15,883 nt of DNA from Eubacterium sp. UBA3782 (GTDB lineage: Bacteria > Bacillota > Clostridia > Lachnospirales > Lachnospiraceae), in contig DFFG01000103.1 in the NCBI GenBank assembly GCA_002368795.1, positions 1-15,883 of the forward strand, written 5' to 3'. The notes under the pieces were generated by a model that saw only the letters and a list, made by a program, of their open reading frames with translations, made no database searches and was not told the origin of the DNA. Position numbers and translations under genes: made by a program. Positions 1 to 7,367 of this stretch are shown one piece after another (positions within the stretch are counted from its first letter, which is position 1; each line of letters opens with the position of its first letter).

Positions 1-210
1 CATGGTATCGCCCACGATACGCGCGGATTTCCGGTAGGGCCGGTCATAGTAGGTGCCCAGCTCCAGCATATCGTAAAGCGTCCTTCGCTGTACCGGCTTC
101 AGTCCGTCGCGGACATCCGGAAGCGCTCTGGCCACGATAACGCTCATCGCGTAATCAATGTAGGACTTCTGCATCAGCTCTGAATATTCGGTTCTAATAA
201 TTTCTTCCAT
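1..210 (-). CDS. parC: DNA topoisomerase IV (or gyrase) subunit A, N-terminal fragment
   Basis: Only the first 70 codons are inside the window; the gene runs off the left edge. The ATG at 210 follows a GGAGTGA ribosome site and lies 14 bases after the stop of the subunit B gene, so the two subunits are co-transcribed. The visible protein has the conserved type IIA topoisomerase A start: a YIDYAMSVIVARALPDVRDG block, then GLKPVQRR, and RKSARIVGDTM leading towards the catalytic tyrosine region, which is not in the window. The subunit cleaves and rejoins DNA through that tyrosine in an A2B2 complex. The LYDMLELGTYYDRPYRK stretch is closer, from memory, to ParC-like proteins of Clostridia than to GyrA, which usually has a different spacer before RKCARIVGD. 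The Par rather than Gyr assignment is therefore likely but not proven. Confidence 0.85.
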   Translation of the reverse strand, partial: MEEIIRTEYSELMQKSYIDYAMSVIVARALPDVRDGLKPVQRRTLYDMLELGTYYDRPYRKSARIVGDTM

Positions 211-224
211 TTGAAGTCACTCCA

Positions 225-2150
225 TCAGATATCCAGCTCTGCATCGGTGGCATGCTCGTAGATAAATGCCTTTCTGGGCGGCACGGCGCTGCCCATCAGG
301 ATCTCTGTCATCTCGGACGCCATCCGGGCATCCTCGATCTCGACCCTGCGCATCTTTCTGGTCTCGGGATTGAGGGTGGTATCCCACAGCTGCTGGGGAT
401 CCATCTCTCCAAGGCCTTTATAGCGCTGCAGGGTAAATTTCTGGTTCGGATGCTTTTTCCGGTACCGCTCCAGCGCCTTGTCGTCGTACAGGTACTCTCC
501 CTCTCCGCGGGAGGGCTGGGTCTTGTAGAGCGGCGGCATGGCGATATAGACATGCCCCTCGTAGATCAGATCCGGCATAAACCGGTAAAACAGAGTCAGC
601 AGCAGTGTGGAGATATGTGCACCGTCCACGTCTGCATCCGCCATGATGATGATCTTGTCATACCGCAGCTTTGTGATATCAAAATCGTTTCCGTAGCCTT
701 CGGAAAATCCGCAGCCAAAGGCATTGATCATGCCCTTGATCTCCGCATTGGCCAGGACCTTGTCGATGCTGGCCTTTTCCACGTTCAGGATCTTTCCGCG
801 GATGGGGAAGATCGCCTGGAAATTACGGTCTCTGGCCATCTTTGCCGAGCCGCCGGCGGAATCTCCCTCGACAATGAAGATCTCGCAGCGCTTTGCATCC
901 CGGCTCTCACAGTTGGCCAGCTTGCCGTTGGAATCAAAGGAATACTTCTGGCGGGTCAGCATGTTGGACTTTGCCCGCTCCTCCGACCGGCGGATCTTGG
1001 CCGAGCGCTCTGCGCATTCCAGGATCGTCTTCAGCACAGGAAGGTTGCGGTCAAAATACCGGACGACCTCCTCGCCGGTGACCTTTCCTGTCGCCTTTCC
1101 GGCATCTGGGTTGTCCAGCTTGGTCTTTGTCTGTCCCTCGAACCGGGGATCCGGATGCTTGATCGAGACGACTGCCGTCATGCCGTTTCGGATATCCGCG
1201 CCGGTAAAGTTGCTGTCCTTCTCCTTCAGCACGCCAATCTCCCTGGCATAGCTGTTCATGACGGAGGTGAACTGGGTCTTGAAGCCGGTGATATGGGTGC
1301 CGCCCTCCGCATTGAAAATATTGTTGCAGAAGCCCAGCACGTTTTCCTGGAAATCCCGGACATATTGGAAGGCCGCCTCGACGATGATGCCGTCCGACTC
1401 TCCCTTGAAATAAACCGGCTCGTGCAGCTGCTCCTGGTTTTTATTCATCTCCTTAACGAAGCCGATGATGCCCTCCGGCTCGGAATAGATCACCTCTTCG
1501 TTTCTGCCGTCCCGAAGATCACGGAATACAATGACCAGCTGGGGATTCAGATAGGCCGTCTCGTGCAGACGGCTCTTCAGATCCTGGGCTGAAAACCTTG
1601 TTTTCTCGAAGATCTCGCCGTCCGGCAGGAAGTTGATCCGGGTACCTGTCTCCTTTGTCCGCCCAAGGGTCGGCAAAAGGCCGTTCACCAGATCGATGAC
1701 CGGCGTGCCCTTCTCAAAACGGTCATGGTGGATATAGCCGTCACGGCTGATCTGGACATCCATATAAACGGACAGCGCATTGACGACCGAAGAGCCGACA
1801 CCGTGCAGACCGCCGCTGGTCTTGTACACGTCGTTGTTAAACTTTCCGCCCGCATGCAGCGTGGTAAATACCAGCCGCTCTGCCGGCATGCCCTTCTCGT
1901 GCATGCCCACCGGAATGCCGCGGCCATTGTCCTTTACCGTACAGGAGCCGTCATCCTCCAGAATGACCTCGATGCGGGAACAGAATCCGGCCAGGTGCTC
2001 ATCCACAGAGTTGTCCACGATCTCATAGATCAGATGATTCAGGCCCTTGCGCCCGGTGCTGCCGATGTACATACCCGGCCGCATGCGTACCGCTTCCAGT
2101 CCCTCCAGGACCTGTATGCTCGATTCGTTGTAGCTGTCTTTTTTTGCCAT
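225..2150 (-). CDS. parE: DNA topoisomerase IV (or gyrase) subunit B
   Basis: This is a 641-residue type IIA topoisomerase B subunit, which provides the ATPase and the TOPRIM metal site for DNA strand passage. The N-terminal GHKL ATPase shows EIVDNSVDE (43-51), DNGRGIP (74-80) and GLHGVGSSVVNAL (114-126). The transducer has the QTKTKL loop (340-345). The TOPRIM part has EGDSAGGSA (428-436), PIRGKILNVEKA (449-460) and DADVDGAHI (505-513), followed by the RYKGLGEM block near 576-583. Nothing is missing, and length is normal for the short ParE/GyrB form without the enterobacterial insert. The ATG at 2150 has an AGGAGCAG ribosome site. The downstream A subunit starts 14 bases after the stop, and a HAD phosphatase lies 50 bases upstream in the same direction. 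I call it ParE because of the linked ParC-like partner; a second gyrase pair is the alternative. Confidence 0.9.
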   Translation of the reverse strand: MAKKDSYNESSIQVLEGLEAVRMRPGMYIGSTGRKGLNHLIYEIVDNSVDEHLAGFCSRIEVILEDDGSCTVKDNGRGIPVGMHEKGMPAERLVFTTLHAGGKFNNDVYKTSGGLHGVGSSVVNALSVYMDVQISRDGYIHHDRFEKGTPVIDLVNGLLPTLGRTKETGTRINFLPDGEIFEKTRFSAQDLKSRLHETAYLNPQLVIVFRDLRDGRNEEVIYSEPEGIIGFVKEMNKNQEQLHEPVYFKGESDGIIVEAAFQYVRDFQENVLGFCNNIFNAEGGTHITGFKTQFTSVMNSYAREIGVLKEKDSNFTGADIRNGMTAVVSIKHPDPRFEGQTKTKLDNPDAGKATGKVTGEEVVRYFDRNLPVLKTILECAERSAKIRRSEERAKSNMLTRQKYSFDSNGKLANCESRDAKRCEIFIVEGDSAGGSAKMARDRNFQAIFPIRGKILNVEKASIDKVLANAEIKGMINAFGCGFSEGYGNDFDITKLRYDKIIIMADADVDGAHISTLLLTLFYRFMPDLIYEGHVYIAMPPLYKTQPSRGEGEYLYDDKALERYRKKHPNQKFTLQRYKGLGEMDPQQLWDTTLNPETRKMRRVEIEDARMASEMTEILMGSAVPPRKAFIYEHATDAELDI

Positions 2151-2200
2151 ATCTGCTCCTGTTTATAAAAGCCGTTCCTGCAGCTTCCAAAACCGTTATT

Positions 2201-2866
2201 TCAAGCTTCCATTATCAGTTCTTCAAAACTGTGTACACACAGATCCGCATCCTGTGCCAGGATAGGAAATGGGATCCGGTTTATCGCATCATAAAGTCCG
2301 ACGGCAAAACAGCCGGCCTTTCTGGCAGACCGGAGCGCCTCCGGAATATCCTCGAATACGCAGCATTGCTGCGGCTTTTTTCCCAGCCTTCTGGCGGCCA
2401 GACGATAAATGTCCGGAAAGCCCTTCCCCTTGCCGGCGTCCTTTACCGTGACGATCTCGCGGATCATGCCGGACAGATGGTTTCTTTCCAGCGCGGCATC
2501 GATCAGCAGCCGGTCCGACGAGGAAGCCACGGCCATGGGGATGCCCATCTCACTTAGCAGGGAAACAAATTGAAAAACGCCGGGCTTCAGCTCCAGGCTG
2601 TCCCGATACGCCTTGTACGCCATCGAAAACCATTCGGCCTGCAGATCCTCCGGTCTCTCGTTCAGATGGAAACGGCGGATGGTATAGACGGCGGTATCGT
2701 AGGAACCCAGCGGCTGGATCGTCTGCATATAGTCATCCGGCACCTCAAAGCCGCGAAGAGACAGGAAATCCACATCGATCTGCTGCCAGATATGCAGCGA
2801 ATCCAGAATTGTTCCATCCAGATCAAAAATGGCGACACCAAAATCCGGGAGACCTCTGTGAAGCAT
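2201..2866 (-). CDS. HAD-superfamily hydrolase, beta-phosphoglucomutase-like phosphatase
   Basis: The 221-residue protein is a haloacid-dehalogenase-type hydrolase of the subfamily with a helical cap between motifs I and II. Motif I is FDLDGTILD with the nucleophile D15 and acid/base D17; motif II is the serine in VASSSD (S115); motif III is probably K148; motif IV is FEDIPEAL with E172 and D173. Such enzymes dephosphorylate small phospho-metabolites or isomerise sugar phosphates. The substrate cannot be read from sequence. The ATG at 2866 has a strong AAGGAGG six bases upstream. It is the first gene of a likely HAD-parE-parC unit and probably has no functional link with the topoisomerase. 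It could equally be annotated as a beta-phosphoglucomutase or pyrophosphatase homologue. Confidence 0.88.
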   Translation of the reverse strand: MLHRGLPDFGVAIFDLDGTILDSLHIWQQIDVDFLSLRGFEVPDDYMQTIQPLGSYDTAVYTIRRFHLNERPEDLQAEWFSMAYKAYRDSLELKPGVFQFVSLLSEMGIPMAVASSSDRLLIDAALERNHLSGMIREIVTVKDAGKGKGFPDIYRLAARRLGKKPQQCCVFEDIPEALRSARKAGCFAVGLYDAINRIPFPILAQDADLCVHSFEELIMEA

Positions 2867-2883
2867 GGGTACCCTCCTTCAAG

Positions 2884-2912
2884 AGAATACAAACATCTGT
2901 TCTATTTGTCAA
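2884..2912 (-). promoter_or_regulatory. Sigma-A promoter for the HAD-parE-parC unit
   Basis: On the minus strand a perfect TTGACA (2907-2912) is followed after 17 bases by TATTCT (2884-2889). Predicted initiation near 2877 places the AAGGAGG of the HAD gene almost at the RNA 5' end, so the leader would be only about a dozen bases. No second promoter is obvious in the 50 bases before parE. Confidence 0.7.
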
Positions 2913-2918
2913 GAACAG

Positions 2919-2951
2919 GAAAAAAAAGATACCAATCATCCGATTGGTATC
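2919..2951 (-). terminator. Rho-independent terminator after tRNA-Glu
   Basis: A perfect 10-bp stem, GATACCAATC (2928-2937) with GATTGGTATC (2942-2951), closes a four-base loop. On the minus strand it is followed by eight T residues (2920-2927). It ends the tRNA transcript just before the promoter of the HAD-parE-parC unit. Confidence 0.9.
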
Positions 2952-2968
2952 CCAGAACAAATTTATAG

Positions 2969-3040
2969 CAGTTGATAGGGGAATCGAACCCCTGTTTCCG
3001 CCGTGAGAGGGCGGCGTCTTAACCCCTTGACCAATCAACC
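2969..3040 (-). tRNA. tRNA-Glu (anticodon CTC)
   Basis: The 72-base minus-strand cloverleaf is complete. The acceptor arm GGTTGAT pairs with ATCAACT (G-T at the end pair). The D stem is GTC/GAC. The anticodon stem CCGCC/GGCGG encloses loop CTCTCAC, giving anticodon CTC, which reads GAG. The T arm is AGGGG-TTCGATT-CCCCT. The CCA end is not encoded (CTA follows the discriminator G), so it must be added after transcription. Confidence 0.95.
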
Positions 3041-3046
3041 AAGAGC

Positions 3047-3075
3047 ATAATACCAAACCCCCGAAAAAAAAGCAA
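3047..3075 (-). promoter_or_regulatory. Promoter of tRNA-Glu
   Basis: On the minus strand TTGCTT (3070-3075) and TATTAT (3047-3052) are separated by 17 bases. Predicted initiation at about 3040-3041 coincides with the mature 5' end of the tRNA, so little or no 5' trimming would be needed. The -35 box is weak. Confidence 0.6.
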
Positions 3076-3144
3076 GCCCCTTTTTTTCTTTCAAAATCCG
3101 TCAAAAGACAAAACCGGCAGCCGCAGCGCCGCCTCTGCCCCCTC

Positions 3145-3194
3145 TTCCCTTTGCGAAAAAAAGTTGCTATACTAAAAACCCAACCAAGAAAGGA
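3145..3194 (+). promoter_or_regulatory. Promoter and ribosome site of the DUF4317 gene
   Basis: The -10 box TATACT (3168-3173) sits in the context TTGCTATACT. The best -35 at 17-base spacing is a poor TTCCCT (3145-3150). The ribosome site AAGGA (3190-3194) lies eight bases before the ATG at 3203. Confidence 0.5.
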
Positions 3195-3202
3195 CTAAGC
3201 TC

Positions 3203-4348
3203 ATGAACAAAAAAGAAGTACTCGAGATCCGACGCCTCCTGAAGGCCGATGACTGCCGCGTCACCCGCATCTGCGGCTGCTATGTGGATGGCCACAAAAA
3301 CAAGGTGATGGAAATGAAGGATGCTTTCCTCTCCCTTCCGGATGAGGAACTGCACAAATACACAGAGCTGCTGAAAAAGAATCTCTCCGGGCAGATCGGC
3401 AAAAATCTGCTGAATCTGGAATTCCCCCTCGCGGAGGAGGCCGAGGGCGGAAAGCAGGCAAGGCTTCTGGCGCTTCGGGATTCGGGCCTTCAGGATGACG
3501 ACTCTGTCAGCGCCTTCTACGACGAGATCATCGGCACCTACCTCTATGCGGAAAATTATATGATCCTCCTGGTCCACGGCACCTATGACGTCCCCGGACG
3601 TTCCTCTGACCATGAGGAGATGTTTGATGCCTCTGACTATGTCTACCCCTTCCTGATCTGCTGCATCTGTCCGGTATCGCTGGACAAGCCGGGTCTTTGC
3701 TATGACGCAGCGTCCAACAGTTTTGTGGACAAGATCCAGGACTGGATGATCCAGAACCCGGCAGTCGGCTTCCTGTTTCCCGCCTTCAACGACCGGAACA
3801 GTGATATCCACGCACTCCTCTATTATACGAAGGATTCCGAAGATCTCCATCCGGAGATCACCGATGATCTGCTTGGATGCACCCTGCCTCTGCCTGCCGG
3901 CGACCAGAAAGAAACCTTCAACAATATCATCGAGGATACCTTCAGCGAGGCCTGCAGCTTTGCAGTCGCCAAGACGGTCCACGAGAATCTGAATGCCCTG
4001 CTGGAGGGCAAAAAAGAAGAGCCCCAGCCCACGCCTCTGGATAAGGCGGAGATCCGGCGCTTTCTATCCGACTGCGGTGCGGATCAGGAACAGCTGGAGC
4101 ACTTTGAGAATACCTTTGCCGAGGATCCGGCCGAAGAGCCCGTCCTTCTGGCGTCCAACATCGCCAGCACAAGAAAATTCGAGGTGAAAACAGACAACAT
4201 CCGGATCTCCATCGACCCCGCCCGGACCGATCTGATCGAGACCCGCATGATCGACGGTCAGGAGTACATCCTGATCCCTGTCACGGACAATGTCGAGGTC
4301 AACGGCATCCGCATCCGTACGGAACAGGGCCGGAGCATGACAGATTAA
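3203..4348 (+). CDS. DUF4317 family protein of unknown function
   Basis: The 381-residue protein has no signal peptide or membrane segment and is probably cytoplasmic. I recognise the DUF4317 pattern of Clostridia: a start like MNKKEVLEIRRLLK, then the ICGCYVDGHKNKV segment (about 24-36), LPDEELHKYTELLKKNLSG, and a C-terminal half ending in a short beta-rich domain around VKTDNIRISIDPARTDLIETR and GQEYILIPVTDNVEVNGIRIR. No catalytic motif is apparent. Two clustered cysteines occur in FLICCICPVS near residue 153. It is a single-gene unit with its own promoter and terminator, so the neighbours say nothing about its role. The family function is unknown to me. Confidence 0.85.
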   Translation: MNKKEVLEIRRLLKADDCRVTRICGCYVDGHKNKVMEMKDAFLSLPDEELHKYTELLKKNLSGQIGKNLLNLEFPLAEEAEGGKQARLLALRDSGLQDDDSVSAFYDEIIGTYLYAENYMILLVHGTYDVPGRSSDHEEMFDASDYVYPFLICCICPVSLDKPGLCYDAASNSFVDKIQDWMIQNPAVGFLFPAFNDRNSDIHALLYYTKDSEDLHPEITDDLLGCTLPLPAGDQKETFNNIIEDTFSEACSFAVAKTVHENLNALLEGKKEEPQPTPLDKAEIRRFLSDCGADQEQLEHFENTFAEDPAEEPVLLASNIASTRKFEVKTDNIRISIDPARTDLIETRMIDGQEYILIPVTDNVEVNGIRIRTEQGRSMTD

Positions 4349-4362
4349 TACGCTGCGTTTTT

Positions 4363-4402
4363 ATAGCTGCTGCAGTCACATCTTTCTGCAGCAGCTATTT
4401 TG
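4363..4402 (+). terminator. Terminator after the DUF4317 gene
   Basis: A perfect 13-bp stem, ATAGCTGCTGCAG (4363-4375) with CTGCAGCAGCTAT (4386-4398), encloses a ten-base loop and is followed by a short T run (4398-4401). It lies 15 bases after the stop codon. The remaining stretch to 4517 shows no gene or motif. Confidence 0.75.
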
Positions 4403-4517
4403 CTGTAAGCGTTCGTTTTTTACTGAAAACAACGCGTTTTCTCCAAATGGATATTTCTGCTTTGGGCGCTCTATTTCTAAAGCTCAGACATCCGTCCGTT
4501 CTCCTGCAGTTCTATTT

Positions 4518-4874
4518 CTATTCCTGCGCTTTCTGTTCTTCGTCTTTTCCGGAATTGCCGTGCCGGTCTTCCTCCTTTGAACGGTGGACCACCTTTGCGA
4601 TGCTGCGGATGTGATCGCTGACCTCCCGCTTTTCATTCTCGCGGCGGATCCAGTTCAGGATGACCGTATAGCTTTCCGGCTTGTGGGGGAAGTTACAGTT
4701 TGTGCAGTCCTTGATGAACTTGCCGTCAATGTTCAGCCACTCGGGCTTTCCCGGGCAGCGCTCACGAAGGTAGAAAGGACAATAGCAAAACAGGCAGTTG
4801 AAATCCTCAAGGCCCTCATGGCAGGGGAAATATTTGCAGTCCCTGTTTTCAAAAAAGCAATAAGAATTTTCCAT
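4518..4874 (-). CDS. Cysteine-rich small domain protein, probable metal binder
   Basis: The 118-residue protein matches the pattern of the Pfam 'cysteine-rich small domain' (PF04071), recognised from memory. The first 64 residues hold nine cysteines (C6, C13, C18, C27, C30, C32, C40, C57, C60) plus H19 and H64, in blocks such as CKYFPCHE, NCLFCYCPFY and CTNC. This strongly suggests zinc or an iron-sulfur cluster. The tail (about 65-118) is charged, probably helical then disordered, and has no cysteine. In other genomes this domain often lies near cobamide genes, but none are here, so the role is open. The ATG at 4874 has an AGAGGA ribosome site at good spacing. It has its own promoter and stands alone. 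Confidence 0.85.
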   Translation of the reverse strand: MENSYCFFENRDCKYFPCHEGLEDFNCLFCYCPFYLRERCPGKPEWLNIDGKFIKDCTNCNFPHKPESYTVILNWIRRENEKREVSDHIRSIAKVVHRSKEEDRHGNSGKDEEQKAQE

Positions 4875-4906
4875 TTCTCTATCCTCTCGATCATATTTCT
4901 ATACAC

Positions 4907-4935
4907 AGCATAGCACGCCGCGCGCCGCAGGTAAA
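4907..4935 (-). promoter_or_regulatory. Extended -10 promoter of the cysteine-rich protein gene
   Basis: On the minus strand TTTACC (4930-4935) and TATGCT (4907-4912) are 17 bases apart. The -10 is preceded by TGC, the extended -10 signature. The spacer is very GC-rich, which could make opening dependent on an activator or on supercoiling (inference). Confidence 0.55.
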
Positions 4936-4980
4936 CCGTAAGGCACGGGAAACGAGCTGCGTGATATGTTAAATATGAGC

Positions 4981-5014
4981 AAGGAAAAAGCAGGGTCTTC
5001 AACCCTGCTTTTCC
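4981..5014 (-). terminator. Terminator of carD, overlapping its stop codon
   Basis: Arms AAAAGCAGGGT (4986-4996) and ACCCTGCTTTT (5002-5012) form an 11-bp stem with a five-base loop. On the minus strand it is followed by a T run (4985-4989) that doubles as part of the stem. The carD stop codon (4999-5001) lies in the loop, so the last codons of the gene build the hairpin. Confidence 0.8.
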
Positions 5015-5520
5015 ATGGCCGGCATGCGAAGCTTTTCTCGCACCAGCCGTTCTACAACTGACCGATCCTGGTTCAGTGAGATCGCCATCTCATTGATCAG
5101 GATCTCTTCCATCTCCCGCAGATAGCGTTCATCCACGGAAGTAAATTTACGACCCTGAGCGATCCTCTGCTGCTGTTTTCTCCAGAGTGTTTTGATGATC
5201 CCCACAAAGTCGCGGACATTACTCTTACGGATAATGTCCTTGTACTGTTCTTCCCGAAACTTTTCACTCTCAATATGGATATGATCAATATCGGGGATTT
5301 CAGTAAGCAGCTCCTCTGCCTGAGCCTGGCTGAGGATGGGTCTGGTAATAACTTTCTCATTGTCCACCGGACAATAGATCGTGCTTTTCGCAGACCGCAC
5401 GGGACGAAGGATATAGTACTTTCTTTTCTTGTCAAACCCCGGCATGCTAAGGCGCGTAACGTCAGCAACTAGACATGGGCCGTTCGACCCGTAAACAATA
5501 TAGTCGCCTTTCTTATACAT
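4999..5520 (-). CDS. CarD-family (CdnL-like) RNA polymerase-binding regulator
   Basis: From the ATG at 5520 the protein has 173 residues. The N-terminal 60 residues form the CarD/TRCF RNA polymerase interaction domain: MYKKGDYIVYGSNGPC, then YYILRP and STIYCPVDN. Residues from about 65 are helical, as in CdnL proteins, with TLWRKQQQR and RYLREMEEILINEMA segments. Proteins of this class bind the polymerase beta subunit and adjust open-complex stability, especially at rRNA promoters. I prefer the ATG at 5520 because GTGAGG stands five bases before it and homologues begin MY.IGDYIVYG. A longer in-frame reading from a TTG at 5559 adds 13 residues with no family similarity. It is a single-gene unit transcribed divergently from the L,D-transpeptidase gene. 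Confidence 0.88.
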   Translation of the reverse strand: MYKKGDYIVYGSNGPCLVADVTRLSMPGFDKKRKYYILRPVRSAKSTIYCPVDNEKVITRPILSQAQAEELLTEIPDIDHIHIESEKFREEQYKDIIRKSNVRDFVGIIKTLWRKQQQRIAQGRKFTSVDERYLREMEEILINEMAISLNQDRSVVERLVREKLRMPAMEKQG

Positions 5521-5576
5521 GTAAGCCTCACTATTCCGCATATTCTTTGTACTCGCCAACTTACCTTGTCATTGTT

Positions 5577-5605
5577 AGTATAGCATAAAAATCCAGTTTT
5601 GGTAA
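5577..5605 (-). promoter_or_regulatory. Promoter of carD
   Basis: On the minus strand TTACCA (5600-5605) and TATACT (5577-5582) are 17 bases apart, with TGC before the -10 giving an extended -10. Predicted initiation is near 5570, about 50 bases before the ATG at 5520. If it is correct, the TTG at 5559 lies within the leader. Confidence 0.65.
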
Positions 5606-5647
5606 CGGCTTTTTTTATTGAATATTCACATAAATAATACCAATTTT

Positions 5648-5672
5648 ACATACAATTTACAAAATTGTATGT
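5648..5672. promoter_or_regulatory. Perfect 25-bp AT-rich dyad, candidate operator
   Basis: Arms ACATACAATTT (5648-5658) and AAATTGTATGT (5662-5672) are exact reverse complements around ACA. The dyad lies between the divergent carD and L,D-transpeptidase promoters, about 43 bases upstream of the carD -35 and 36 bases upstream of the other -35. The right arm is followed by TTTT on the plus strand, so it could also be a weak terminator, but no plus-strand gene lies between it and the terminator at 4363. The rest of the 308-base gap (5521-5828) holds only the two promoters, leaders and ribosome sites. Confidence 0.45.
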
Positions 5673-5707
5673 TTTTAGGCAATACCGTGCAAAAGGCTCA
5701 AATTATT

Positions 5708-5736
5708 TGTACATTTATGCCAAAGCGTGCTATACT
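5708..5736 (+). promoter_or_regulatory. Promoter of the L,D-transpeptidase gene
   Basis: TGTACA (5708-5713) and TATACT (5731-5736) are 17 bases apart, with TGC before the -10. Predicted initiation is near 5743, giving a leader of about 85 bases. A purine-rich GGGGGA ribosome site (5819-5824) precedes the ATG at 5829. Confidence 0.6.
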
Positions 5737-5828
5737 GTCCCTGAAGGGTAAAAAATTATGTAAATCAGCAACACATTCCCCGATCATCCGTCGAATGTCT
5801 TTGTTATGCATAAAACAGGGGGAACCAA

Positions 5829-7367
5829 ATGACAGATTCTACGCAGGAAAACAGAAAAAAAGGAAAGGCAGGCCTGATCATCCTGCTGGTTCTGCTTGTT
5901 CTTGCAGCCGCCGCACTTGGCGGCGCATCCTATGCCTATCGGCGGTATACAGACTTTTGTGAAGCTTATGCAGACCGCTTCCTTCCGGGAACGAAGATCA
6001 ACAAGATCGACGTGGAAGGCATGACGACGGAAGAAGTTGAAAAAAGGATCGAGGACAGCATCGATGCCTACACGCTCACGGTCCGTTTTGACGAAGACCA
6101 TTCCGAAACCATAACCGATAAGGACATCGAGTATCACTATGTATCCGACGGCGGCGTCCAGAAGCTTATGGATGCACAGGACATCGATCAGTTTCTGCTA
6201 AGCTGGCTTAAGGAGCGAAAAGTTCCCGAGACGGTGACGACCGTCGGAACTGCCACGGAATACAGTTCTGAACTTCTGGCAAAACTGGTCTATGCTTTTC
6301 CGGAGCTGGAAACACCCGACCCGGTAGAGCCTGTGGATGCGGTCATGACCTATGCCGACGGCGTATTTTCCGTCACACCAGAGCAGCATGGTTCGGAAAC
6401 AGAGGTCAACAAAGAGCCTGTGCTCACCGCAGTTGTGAAGGCAGTCGACGCGCTTCAGAGCGAGGTCGATGTCTCGACTCTGGAGGATGTCTATACCGTC
6501 AAAACGATCAAAGCCAAGGTTACGGCAAAGAAGCTGCAGAAAAAAGCCGATGAGCTGAACCGTTACCTCTCTTCCAGCATTACCTACACGCTTCCAAATG
6601 GCTCAGTCTACACGCTGGACTATAACACCACCTTCGACTGGCTTACCGTATCGGAGGATGGCGAATATTCCGTAAATGAGGACATCTGGAGACAAAAGGC
6701 GGCCGAATATGTGGCTTCCCTTGCCGCCGAGGTCAACAATGTCGGCGCTCCGCGAACCTTTGAAGCGACCGGCATCGGCACTTACACCGTCTATGACAAT
6801 GAAGGCTACAGCACCTACGGATACACGGTCAACCAGGAGGCCGAGACGGACCGTCTCTTCAACGACCTCATCTCCGGCACCGTGGACAGCCGCCAGATGG
6901 CCTATTCCAGCTGGGAAACGGCAGACTTCAACGACGGGCTTGGCAACAGCTATGTAGAGCTGGATCTTTCCAGGCAGCATATGTGGATCTACCAGTACGG
7001 CACACTGGTCCTGGAAACAGATATCGTATCCGGCAATATGGATCAGGAAAACCATACGCCCCAGGGGATCTACATGGTCTATGCCAAGGAGCACAACAGC
7101 ACCCTGAAGGGAAAGCCGGATCCCGCCACAAATAAACCGGAATACGAGGTTCCCGTGCGGATCTGGATGCCCTTTATCCAGTCACTGCAGATCGGCCTGC
7201 ATGACGCCGACTGGCGTTCTGAATTTGGCGGCGATATCTACATCTATGACGGCTCCAACGGCTGCATCAACTGCCCTGCCGACCGGATCGACGAGATCGA
7301 GGCGGCTGTCACCTGGGATATGCCTGTGATCGTATACTACTCAGACGGCTTGTATCTGCATGACTGA
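5829..7367 (+). CDS. Membrane-anchored L,D-transpeptidase (YkuD domain)
   Basis: The 512-residue protein begins with a short basic cytoplasmic segment and one membrane helix (about 14-32), so the rest is outside the cell. Residues of about 50-350 look like the peptidoglycan-binding repeats found in clostridial enzymes of this type (the KINKIDVEGMTTEEVEKRI start is typical). The C-terminal YkuD domain starts near 373 with NSYVELDLSRQHMWIYQYG, carries TPQGIY (410-415), H458 in GLHDADW, and catalytic C479 in GSNGCINCP. These enzymes make 3-3 peptidoglycan cross-links or attach proteins to the wall. The usual SHGC motif reads SNGC here, so the histidine before the catalytic cysteine is Asn477. 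It leads a plus-strand unit whose later members are a small open frame and a BirA-like gene. Confidence 0.93.
   Translation: MTDSTQENRKKGKAGLIILLVLLVLAAAALGGASYAYRRYTDFCEAYADRFLPGTKINKIDVEGMTTEEVEKRIEDSIDAYTLTVRFDEDHSETITDKDIEYHYVSDGGVQKLMDAQDIDQFLLSWLKERKVPETVTTVGTATEYSSELLAKLVYAFPELETPDPVEPVDAVMTYADGVFSVTPEQHGSETEVNKEPVLTAVVKAVDALQSEVDVSTLEDVYTVKTIKAKVTAKKLQKKADELNRYLSSSITYTLPNGSVYTLDYNTTFDWLTVSEDGEYSVNEDIWRQKAAEYVASLAAEVNNVGAPRTFEATGIGTYTVYDNEGYSTYGYTVNQEAETDRLFNDLISGTVDSRQMAYSSWETADFNDGLGNSYVELDLSRQHMWIYQYGTLVLETDIVSGNMDQENHTPQGIYMVYAKEHNSTLKGKPDPATNKPEYEVPVRIWMPFIQSLQIGLHDADWRSEFGGDIYIYDGSNGCINCPADRIDEIEAAVTWDMPVIVYYSDGLYLHD

Noticed and set aside
252..1592. Long plus-strand open frame opposite parE
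   Set aside because: It is antisense to a complete ParE with all motifs, has no protein family features and no ribosome site; GC-rich coding strands often leave open reverse frames.
2823..3104. Minus-strand frame over tRNA-Glu and its terminator
   Set aside because: The sequence is fully explained by the tRNA, its promoter and the terminator.
3167..3982. Minus-strand frame opposite the DUF4317 gene
   Set aside because: Antisense to a recognised family; no promoter or ribosome site in the right place.
5521..5559. TTG start adding 13 residues to CarD
   Set aside because: The family begins with the MYKKGDYIVYG block, and the ATG at 5520 has the better ribosome site.
5618..5962. Plus-strand frame of 114 residues across the carD/L,D-transpeptidase gap
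   Set aside because: It covers the dyad and promoter, has no ribosome site and runs out of frame into the transpeptidase gene.
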